Shown here in pieces: positions 1 through 5,243 of a stretch of 8,603 nt of DNA. Position numbers and translations under genes: made by a program. The stretch is from positions 1 through 8,603 of the forward strand of contig CAMLKV010000081.1 in NCBI GenBank assembly GCA_946480635.1, written 5' to 3'. The notes below the pieces were generated by a model. It saw only the letters and a list, made by a program, of their open reading frames with translations, had not been told where the DNA came from and did not search any database. The stretch's first letter is position 1. The number at the start of each line of letters is the position of its first letter. This stretch comes from an uncultured Flavobacterium sp. (GTDB lineage: Bacteria > Bacteroidota > Bacteroidia > Flavobacteriales > Flavobacteriaceae).

Positions 1-538
1 TTACTCCAGCCCCTACGCTGGCTGCGTTATAATCCTGATTTCCAATTTCACCTTTACTTCCAGTAAATAACTTGGTGTATTGAACAGAGAAGTTCCAGTT
101 TCGATTATGCCAACCCATTTCTGGTTTTATGTAAAAACCACCATCGGGTCTGTCAACATCACTGTTACTTGCCACTTTTTTATCTCCCACTAAAAACCCA
201 TACCCAATATCAGATCCAATGTAGAAACCTGTTTTGCCAGGATAGATGTGAATTAAACCAGCCACTGGGACAATTCCAAAGTCATTATTTTTAATTCCGT
301 CGTTATCTTTTCCAAAAAAATGATTATAACCTGTTGCAACACCCAAACCAAATCCTGGCACAATTAAGTTTTGATAAGCAAGGTCAACACCTGCATTAGC
401 AGTTGCGTTTGTCGATGGTAATGCAACACCACCATTAACTCCTGCTTTAATCATATTATGCATTTTTTCATTTTGAGCTATCATTGTACTTGCCATTAAC
501 AACCCTAATCCTAAAATTAAATTTTTCATCGTTTTCAT
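1..538 (-). CDS. Secreted, probable outer-membrane beta-barrel protein, 3' end cut by window edge
   Basis: The first 179 residues are visible; the C-terminus lies beyond position 1. The protein opens with a signal peptide (basic MKTMKN, a Leu/Gly-rich core, then STMIAQ), with likely cleavage after Ala21. The mature part is rich in Gly, Asn and aromatic residues and alternates short hydrophobic and polar stretches, such as LIVPGFGLGVATGYNHFFG, GFYIGSDIGYGFLVG and NWNFSVQYTKLF. That is typical of small Bacteroidota outer-membrane beta-barrels of the porin or OmpA-barrel type, but I cannot name a family. An in-frame second ATG at 529 is an equally good start; 538 is chosen because it is the outermost ATG and adds basic residues before the hydrophobic core. 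It diverges from pyrF across a 141-base spacer. A weak minus-strand box CATCTTTG (571-578) lies upstream, without a good partner element. Frame and signal peptide are clear; the barrel assignment is inference. Confidence 0.7.
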   Translation of the reverse strand, partial: MKTMKNLILGLGLLMASTMIAQNEKMHNMIKAGVNGGVALPSTNATANAGVDLAYQNLIVPGFGLGVATGYNHFFGKDNDGIKNNDFGIVPVAGLIHIYPGKTGFYIGSDIGYGFLVGDKKVASNSDVDRPDGGFYIKPEMGWHNRNWNFSVQYTKLFTGSKGEIGNQDYNAASVGAGV

Positions 539-610
539 AATTTCCAAATTTTAATGTTTTGATTACATGACAAAGATGCGACGACAAGTTGAGGTACTTC
601 TTACATGATT

Positions 611-639
611 TTTTGAGAATGTTATATAATTTTGAGAAT
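611..639. repeat. 10-base direct repeat TTTTGAGAAT, two copies 19 bases apart
   Basis: TTTTGAGAAT occurs at 611-620 and again at 630-639, so the repeat period is 19 bases, close to two helical turns. The second copy contains the TTTG used as the upstream box of the pyrF promoter, and it also completes a second TAnnTTTG match (TAATTTTG, 627-634). It could be a binding site for a regulator or a chance product of AT-rich promoter sequence. Confidence 0.4.
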
Positions 640-662
640 TGAGTTTCAACTTTGTACTTTTG
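631..662 (+). promoter_or_regulatory. Bacteroidota-type promoter for the pyrF operon
   Basis: TTTG at 631-634 and TACTTTTG at 655-662 match the two Bacteroidota sigma-factor boxes (TTTG and TAnnTTTG), with a 20-base spacer. This would place the transcription start near 668, leaving a leader of only about ten bases before the pyrF ATG at 680, with no Shine-Dalgarno sequence. A further perfect TAnnTTTG match (627-634) has no well-placed partner. Confidence 0.6.
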
Positions 663-679
663 CACAACAACTATAACAA

Positions 680-1495
680 ATGACAACGCAACAACTAATC
701 GAACAAATTCAAATCAAAAAATCTTTCCTTTGCGTAGGTTTAGATGTTGATTTGACAAAAATTCCGCAACATTTACTAAGTACAGAAGATCCTATTTTTG
801 AATTCAATAAAGCAATTATAGATGCAACGCATGATTTATGTGTGGCTTATAAACCTAATATTGCATTTTTTGAAGCATATGGAATAAAAGGATGGCAAGC
901 TTTACAAAAAACAATAGCTTATATAAATCAAAACTATCCAGATGTATTTACAATTGCCGATGCTAAACGAGGCGATATTGGGAATACTTCTTCAATGTAT
1001 GCCAAGGCTTTTTTTGAAGATTTAGAATTCGATTCGGTTACTGTGGCGCCTTATATGGGGAAAGATTCAGTAGAACCTTTTTTAGCTTTTGAAGGAAAAC
1101 ACACGATTATGCTGGCGCTAACATCAAATGAAGGTGCTTTCGATTTTCAAACGTTAAACGTAAACGGAAAAGAGTTATATAAACAGGTAATTGAAACATC
1201 AAAAACTTGGAAAAATTCTGAAAACCTTATGTATGTTGTGGGCGCAACAAAAGCTGAATATTTTACAGAAGTTAGAAAAATTGTTCCAGATAGCTTTTTA
1301 TTGGTGCCAGGAGTTGGTGCTCAAGGAGGAAGTTTACAAGAAGTTTGCAAGTACGGTATGAATGCTAATGTTGGATTATTGATTAATTCTTCTCGTGGAA
1401 TTATTTACGCTTCAAATGGAGATGATTTTGCCCAAAAGGCTAGAGAAGAAGCTTTAAAATTGCAACAAGAAATGCAACAAATTCTGAAAGCCTAA
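680..1495 (+). CDS. pyrF: Orotidine 5'-phosphate decarboxylase, type 2
   Basis: Cytosolic enzyme that decarboxylates OMP to UMP, the last step of de novo UMP synthesis. At 271 residues it has the length of the longer type 2 PyrF proteins found in Bacteroidota, actinobacteria and myxobacteria rather than the roughly 230 residues of the E. coli type. The catalytic DxKxxD signature is visible in [11 protein letters not shown] (Asp94, Lys96, Asp99). The N-terminal substrate strand is CVGLDVD (18-24), followed by YKPNIAFFE (57-65). The C-terminal phosphate-binding part shows VPGVGAQGG (209-217) and SSRGIIYAS (237-245). All key elements are present, so it should be active. The start is the ATG about 18 bases after the -7 box. 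Its stop overlaps the ATG of the next gene (TAATG), suggesting translational coupling. Confidence 0.96.
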   Translation: MTTQQLIEQIQIKKSFLCVGLDVDLTKIPQHLLSTEDPIFEFNKAIIDATHDLCVAYKPNIAFFEAYGIKGWQALQKTIAYINQNYPDVFTIADAKRGDIGNTSSMYAKAFFEDLEFDSVTVAPYMGKDSVEPFLAFEGKHTIMLALTSNEGAFDFQTLNVNGKELYKQVIETSKTWKNSENLMYVVGATKAEYFTEVRKIVPDSFLLVPGVGAQGGSLQEVCKYGMNANVGLLINSSRGIIYASNGDDFAQKAREEALKLQQEMQQILKA

Positions 1496-1881
1496 TGAAA
1501 CCAAATTTTATACTTCGTATAGCCGTTGCTATTATATTAATAATGCACAGCGTTCCGGGAATGTTTAATAACGGAATAAATGATTTTGGAAATCTTTATT
1601 TGAATGAAGTTGGTTTTGCTCCTTTTGGTTTAGCTCTTGCATGGAGTATTAAACTATCGCATCTAGTAGCTGCAATTTTATTACTTATAGATAAATATGT
1701 AAAACCAGCAGCAATAGTTACAATCTTAATCTTAATAGTTGGAATCTTTATGGTCCATTTGCCAGATGGTTGGTATGTAGTTGGCGGAGGTAGAAACGGA
1801 GTAGAATTCAACTTTTTGTTAATTGCAGTATTGATAGCTATAATGTTTCCAAATGGAATTACTTTAAAAAATAAAATATAA
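1495..1881 (+). CDS. DoxX-like four-helix inner-membrane protein
   Basis: A 128-residue hydrophobic protein with four likely transmembrane segments, at about residues 5-20, 44-65, 71-88 and 104-118. The glycine-rich loop followed by RNGVEFNFLLIAV (100-112) is characteristic of the DoxX/SURF4-like family, where a GxNGxE(Y/F)N motif precedes the last helix. Members are small inner-membrane proteins, some linked to quinone or sulfur redox chemistry or oxidative stress, but most have no known role, and nothing here points to a substrate. The ATG overlaps the pyrF stop by one base, and the next gene starts one base after this stop, so it is the middle of a tightly coupled cluster. The family call is by motif and topology and is good; function is unassigned. 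Confidence 0.8.
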   Translation: MKPNFILRIAVAIILIMHSVPGMFNNGINDFGNLYLNEVGFAPFGLALAWSIKLSHLVAAILLLIDKYVKPAAIVTILILIVGIFMVHLPDGWYVVGGGRNGVEFNFLLIAVLIAIMFPNGITLKNKI

Positions 1882-1882
1882 T

Positions 1883-2722
1883 TTGAAATCTTTTATAGAC
1901 CAAATAGGAAATCAACATACTTTCGAAAATTCACCACAACGAATAGTTTCATTAGTGCCTTCTCAAACAGAATTGTTATACGATTTGGGTTTAGAAGATA
2001 AAATTGTGGGAATTACTAAGTTTTGTGTGCATCCGTTTCATTTTAAATCTACAAAAACAATTGTTGGAGGAACTAAGCAAGTTAAGGTTGATAAAATAAA
2101 AGCTCTTCAACCAGATATAATTATCTGTAACAAAGAAGAAAATACTTTAGCAATTGTTGAGGAATTAAGTGAAATATGTCCAGTTTGGGTGACTGATATT
2201 TATACGATAGAGGATAACAATAAAATGATTGAGGACTTCGGGCAGCTTTTTAATGTTCGTACAGAATCTCAAAAATGGATTGATAAAATCAATTTCGCAA
2301 AACAAGATTTTCAAAATTTTATTAAGGATTACGAAACGCAAAGTGTAGCCTATTTTATTTGGGGAAAACCGTATATGGTTGCTGCTCAAGATACTTTTAT
2401 AAATCATTTGTTAGAGCTTAATAAGTTTACAAATATTTATGCCAATCATGAAAAATATACTGGCCGTTATCCAGAGGTAATTGTGCAAAAAATGCGAATT
2501 CAAGGTGACCCTGATTTATTGTTTCTTTCTTCAGAGCCGTTTCCGTTTAATGATGAACATGCTTTCGAACTGGGCAGGTACACACATCATGCAAAAACTG
2601 TTTTTGTAGATGGAGAAATGTTTTCTTGGTACGGAAGCAGATTGGTAAAGGCTTTCGATTATTTCAAAAAACTTCGACTAAGAATTGGAGAATTGCACTT
2701 GCAACATGGTCATGACCATTAA
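1883..2722 (+). CDS. BtuF-like helical-backbone substrate-binding protein without signal peptide
   Basis: This 279-residue protein belongs to the periplasmic-binding-protein type 2 fold (PF01497: BtuF, FhuD, TroA-like). The N-terminal lobe opens with PQRIVSLVPSQTELLYDLGL (18-37), the hallmark first strand and helix of the family. KIKALQPDIIIC (71-82), the inter-lobe helix (about 125-150) and DPDLLFLSSEPFPF (209-222) follow. DGEMFSWYGSRLVKA (243-257) resembles the C-terminal helix start of BtuF. There is no signal peptide or lipobox: the protein begins directly with MKSFIDQIGNQHTF, so as annotated it is cytosolic, which is odd for an ABC-transporter receptor. It ends with a His-rich tail, HLQHGHDH. 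The start is TTG, one base after the DoxX-like stop; no ATG upstream fits and the family fold starts immediately. No permease or ATPase gene is adjacent. The ligand (corrinoid, metal chelate or other) is unknown. Confidence 0.85.
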   Translation: MKSFIDQIGNQHTFENSPQRIVSLVPSQTELLYDLGLEDKIVGITKFCVHPFHFKSTKTIVGGTKQVKVDKIKALQPDIIICNKEENTLAIVEELSEICPVWVTDIYTIEDNNKMIEDFGQLFNVRTESQKWIDKINFAKQDFQNFIKDYETQSVAYFIWGKPYMVAAQDTFINHLLELNKFTNIYANHEKYTGRYPEVIVQKMRIQGDPDLLFLSSEPFPFNDEHAFELGRYTHHAKTVFVDGEMFSWYGSRLVKAFDYFKKLRLRIGELHLQHGHDH

Positions 2723-2727
2723 TCTGC

Positions 2728-2735
2728 TATATTTG
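2728..2735 (+). promoter_or_regulatory. Possible -7 box for the hydrolase gene
   Basis: TATATTTG is a perfect TAnnTTTG match, 14 bases before the GTG start of the hydrolase. The nearest TTG upstream (2699-2701) is 26 bases away, longer than usual, so the promoter is incomplete. The hydrolase may be transcribed from here, from the pyrF promoter, or both. Confidence 0.3.
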
Positions 2736-2749
2736 TCAAAAAATAAGTC

Positions 2750-3424
2750 GTGATAAATTATACTGTTTACGAGAATCATTCAAGCACTCAGTGGGTAACA
2801 TTTGTTCATGGAGCAGGTGGTAGTTCGTCTATTTGGTATAAGCAAATTAGAGAATTTCAGAAACATTTTAATGTTTTGGTTCTCGATTTGAGAGGTCATG
2901 GTGATTCTAAAAAAACTTCTTTTACGAAAAAATATACTTTCAAATCTATTGCTCAAGATGTTATAGAAGTGATTGATCATCTTAAAATTCAATCATCACA
3001 TTTTGTTGGTATTTCTCTTGGTACAATTGTAATTCGTCAATTGGCAGAAATGTATCCTGAAAGGGTAAAAAGCATGATTATGGGTGGCGCTATTCTAAAA
3101 ATGAATTTCCGTTCCCAAATTTTGATGAGAGTGGGGAATGTTTTCAAATATGTACTTCCTTATTTGGTGTTATACAAATTATTTGCTTTCATTATCATGC
3201 CAAAAGATAATCACAAACAGTCTCGTTTGTTGTTTATTAATGAAGCAAAAAAACTATATCAAAAGGAATTTATCAAGTGGTTTAAATTAACTGCTGAGAT
3301 TAATCCAGTGTTAAGATGGTTCCGTCAAGTGGAATTAAATATTCCAACATTTTACATTATGGGGGAAGAAGATTATATGTTTTTGCCTTCTGTGAAAAAA
3401 GTGGTTGAAGCACATTATAAATAA
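2750..3424 (+). CDS. Alpha/beta hydrolase, apparently truncated at the C-terminus
   Basis: The 224-residue product has the classic alpha/beta-hydrolase order. The oxyanion-hole strand is TFVHGAGGSSSIW (17-29), followed by VLVLDLRGHGDS (42-53). The nucleophile elbow is VGISLGT (86-92), with Ser89 in G-x-S-x-G. A helical cap spans about 115-195, and IPTFYIMGEEDYMF (198-211) carries the likely acid Asp208. The family's catalytic His normally lies some 20-30 residues after the acid, in a GH motif on the last strand. Here the protein stops only 16 residues after Asp208, so that segment is missing; His222 sits in what should be the intervening helix. The stop codon overlaps the terminator hairpin, so no coding remnant remains. 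GTG is used as the start because no ATG fits and the fold starts at once. It is probably a carboxylesterase or other acyl hydrolase by ancestry; activity is doubtful. Confidence 0.85.
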   Translation: MINYTVYENHSSTQWVTFVHGAGGSSSIWYKQIREFQKHFNVLVLDLRGHGDSKKTSFTKKYTFKSIAQDVIEVIDHLKIQSSHFVGISLGTIVIRQLAEMYPERVKSMIMGGAILKMNFRSQILMRVGNVFKYVLPYLVLYKLFAFIIMPKDNHKQSRLLFINEAKKLYQKEFIKWFKLTAEINPVLRWFRQVELNIPTFYIMGEEDYMFLPSVKKVVEAHYK

Positions 3425-3454
3425 AAAAGCCGGTATCAAGATACCGACTTTTTT
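3423..3454. terminator. Rho-independent terminator, probably bidirectional
   Basis: AAAAAAGCCGGTATC (3423-3437) pairs with GATACCGACTTTTTT (3440-3454) with a single C-A mismatch. The result is a GC-containing stem flanked by an A-tract and a T-tract, so it can terminate on either strand. It overlaps the hydrolase stop codon (3422-3424) and lies 115 bases beyond the stop of the convergent DUF4197 operon, so it likely serves both transcripts. Confidence 0.88.
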
Positions 3455-3528
3455 GTAAACTAACCAAACCAAACAAAATTCTATGAATTTCTTATACAAA
3501 GGTCAGTATTTTTTTTGAATGCTATTGT

Positions 3529-3549
3529 TAAGATAATGTTATTATCTTA
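3529..3549. repeat. Perfect 9-base inverted repeat with 3-base loop
   Basis: TAAGATAAT (3529-3537) and ATTATCTTA (3541-3549) are exact inverted copies around GTT. The stem is almost all A-T. It lies 20 bases past the stop of the DUF4197 lipoprotein gene, where a minus-strand 3' hairpin would be expected, but no T-tract follows on that strand. It may be a weak 3'-end stabilising hairpin or a chance palindrome. Confidence 0.4.
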
Positions 3550-3568
3550 TTGATTATGAAAATTTTAA

Positions 3569-4279
3569 CTATTTCTTGTCTTGCAAAGCAAATACTCTTT
3601 TCAATAAATCAGAAGTTCTTGAAGCTATACTTGTTCTAATGTTTTTCTCTTCTACGGCAACCATTTTGAATACACCTTCCATAGCTTTATTTGTTGTGTA
3701 ATCAGTTAAATCTGGATTTACTTTTTTAACTAATGGAATTGAGTTGTATTTGGTAATAATGTTTGTCCAAACTTTATCAGCACCAACTTTTGTAAATGAG
3801 TTTTTAATGACAGGATTAAATTTTCCGTACAAAGCAGTTGAAGTCGAGTTTTGTAAGTATGTTGTTGCAGAACGCTCATCACCTAAAAGGATATTTTTAG
3901 CATCAGTAAATGTCATTCCTCTAATAGCATCAACAAAAATTGGAGTAGATTCTTTTACAGCATCTTCTGCAGCTCTATTTAAAACTTTTAAACCTTCATC
4001 AGCTAATTTACCCATTCCAATGTCGCGAAGTCCTTTGTCAACTTTTTTTAATTCTTCAGGAAGTAAAATTTTAACTAATTCATTTTTGTAAAAACCATCA
4101 ATCGCAGTTAGTTTGACTACTTGTTTGTCAATTCCATTGTTTAAAGCTTCTTTTAAACCAGAGGCAATTTCAAATTGTGATATGCCTTGTTCAGTAGGTA
4201 ATTGATTAATTACTTGTTGCATTTCGGCACAGCCTGAAAATAAAGGAAGAGCTGCTAATAAAACGATAACTTTTTTCAT
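3569..4279 (-). CDS. DUF4197 family protein, putative lipoprotein
   Basis: A 236-residue protein when started at the ATG at 4279. The frame is open to an ATG at 4306, but those nine extra residues (MHYKIKSKT) would overlap the end of the upstream gene and precede a normal signal sequence. MKKVIVLLAALPLFSGC is a lipoprotein-type signal with Cys17 as the probable lipidated residue; Phe at -3 is less usual than Leu. The DUF4197 body follows, with GLKEALNNGID (41-51), DGFYKN (61-66), ILLPEEL (71-77), NRAAEDAVKE (101-110), KFNPVI (153-158), YNSIPLVKKVNPD (178-190) and EEKNIR (210-215). The function of the family is unknown. It is the second gene of a two-gene operon, four bases after the stop of a paralogue with which it shares about 74% identity (by eye, 195 ungapped residues). 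Likely location: lipid-anchored in the cell envelope. Confidence 0.85.
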   Translation of the reverse strand: MKKVIVLLAALPLFSGCAEMQQVINQLPTEQGISQFEIASGLKEALNNGIDKQVVKLTAIDGFYKNELVKILLPEELKKVDKGLRDIGMGKLADEGLKVLNRAAEDAVKESTPIFVDAIRGMTFTDAKNILLGDERSATTYLQNSTSTALYGKFNPVIKNSFTKVGADKVWTNIITKYNSIPLVKKVNPDLTDYTTNKAMEGVFKMVAVEEKNIRTSIASRTSDLLKRVFALQDKK

Positions 4280-4283
4280 GGTT

Positions 4284-5006
4284 TTACTTTTTATCTTGTA
4301 ATGCAAATACTTTTACCAATAAGTCTGATGTTCTTGATTTGATATTAGTTCTGATATTTTTCTCTTCCACAGCTATCATTTTAAAAACACCGTCTAACGC
4401 TTTATTGGTCACATAATCGTTAATGTCAGGATTAACTTTTGATACCAAAGGTAAGCTATTGTATTTTTTGATAATGTTGTTCCAAATGACATCGGCTCCA
4501 ACTTTTCCAATTGATTTTTGCACAACAGGATTAAATTTTGCATAAAGCGGATTTCTAGTAGAACCTTGTAAGTAATTTGTTGCAGCATCTTGGTTGCCAA
4601 GTAAGATGTTTTTAGCATCTGTAATTGTAATATTCTTGATCGCATCGACAAAAATTGGTGTCGATTCTTTTACAGCATCTTCGGCAGCTCTGTTCAAAGC
4701 TTTAACACCGTCATCTGCCAATTTAGACATTCCCATTTTACGTAAAGCTTTGTCTACTTTTTGAAGTTCTTCTGGCATTAAAATCTTTACTGCTTGATTT
4801 TTGTAAAAACCATCTGTAGCTGTTAATTTAGTTACTTGAACATCTACACCTTTGTTTAAAGCTTCTTTTAAACCAGCTGCAATGTCTAATCCTCCATCTT
4901 TTTTAGTGATTGAAGTAAGTTGTTCTTCTGCTTTTTTAAGTAAATCTTTTAATTGTGCGTTGCTCACAAATGGAATTAAAAATAATAGTAGGAATATCTT
5001 TTTCAT
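4284..5006 (-). CDS. DUF4197 family protein, secreted (first of tandem pair)
   Basis: A 240-residue protein with a standard Sec signal, MKKIFLLLFLIPFVSNAQ, probably cleaved after Ala17. There is no Cys for lipidation, so the mature product should be soluble in the periplasm. A short polar, helix-prone linker (18-38) leads into the DUF4197 body: GLKEALNKGVD (45-55), DGFYKN (65-70), ILMPEEL (75-81), NRAAEDAVKE (105-114), DAKNILLG (130-137), KFNPVV (157-162), YNSLPLVSKVNPD (182-194), EEKNIR (214-219) and the terminal FALQDKK. It looks mostly helical and has no recognisable catalytic motif. The family is uncharacterised. The C-terminal seven residues are identical in both paralogues, and the body aligns without gaps, pointing to tandem duplication followed by change of the N-terminal export signal. 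Confidence 0.87.
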   Translation of the reverse strand: MKKIFLLLFLIPFVSNAQLKDLLKKAEEQLTSITKKDGGLDIAAGLKEALNKGVDVQVTKLTATDGFYKNQAVKILMPEELQKVDKALRKMGMSKLADDGVKALNRAAEDAVKESTPIFVDAIKNITITDAKNILLGNQDAATNYLQGSTRNPLYAKFNPVVQKSIGKVGADVIWNNIIKKYNSLPLVSKVNPDINDYVTNKALDGVFKMIAVEEKNIRTNIKSRTSDLLVKVFALQDKK

Positions 5007-5025
5007 ATATAAAAATTTGGTTTAC

Positions 5026-5058
5026 CAAAGGTAATCAAAGTCCATGCCTTTTTTTAAA
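5026..5058 (-). promoter_or_regulatory. Candidate promoter for the DUF4197 operon
   Basis: Read on the minus strand, TACCTTTG (5033 down to 5026) is a perfect TAnnTTTG box. A 3-of-4 match to the upstream box, TTTA (5058 to 5055), sits 21 bases before it. Transcription would begin near 5020, giving a short leader of about 14 bases before the ATG at 5006. Confidence 0.45.
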
Positions 5059-5243
5059 TCCTTACAGATTGATTTAATAAATGGAGTTGTTTTTTTAAGT
5101 AAAATGTAAAATGAACTCTAAATGGTGAGATAAATTTTACAGAAGTTTTGTAATGACTCTTTTTTATTCGTAATAATACAAAAAATAAGGCTTTTAATTT
5201 TTTAGAAATATGTAAATTGCAACACAAATTTATTACCATAACA

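Noticed and set aside
468..686. Minus-strand open frame of 72 codons overlapping the OMP gene start and the pyrF start
   Set aside because: It covers the 5' end of the beta-barrel gene in another frame and the pyrF promoter, and has no sensible protein features.
2706..2719. Perfect 14-base palindrome ATGGTCATGACCAT just before the hydrolase
   Set aside because: It falls in the codons for the HGHDH tail of the binding protein, where repeated CAT/GAC codons readily create a palindrome. An operator near the 2728 box is possible but unsupported.
3420..3458. Possible frameshifted continuation of the hydrolase (about 12 codons in another frame)
   Set aside because: The bases are the terminator hairpin itself, and the translated residues contain no His or GH motif, so this does not restore the missing C-terminus.
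3744..4091. Plus-strand open frame of 115 codons inside the DUF4197 lipoprotein gene
   Set aside because: It is antisense to a clear family gene, and its sequence is explained by the complement of that conserved coding region.
4277..4306. Upstream ATG at 4306 as the start of the DUF4197 lipoprotein
   Set aside because: It would add MHYKIKSKT before a complete MKK-type signal peptide and overlap the preceding gene; the ATG at 4279 gives a normal export signal and a four-base gap.
5054..5239. Minus-strand open frame of 61 codons in the spacer upstream of icmF
   Set aside because: It is AT-rich, with a composition and residue pattern unlike the neighbouring genes, has no recognisable motif, and sits in the divergent promoter region; most likely chance.
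5007..5243. Possible cobalamin riboswitch upstream of the B12-dependent icmF
   Set aside because: I looked for a B12-box-like conserved core and GC stems; the spacer is uniformly AT-rich and shows neither. Use, not uptake, of B12 also makes a riboswitch less expected.
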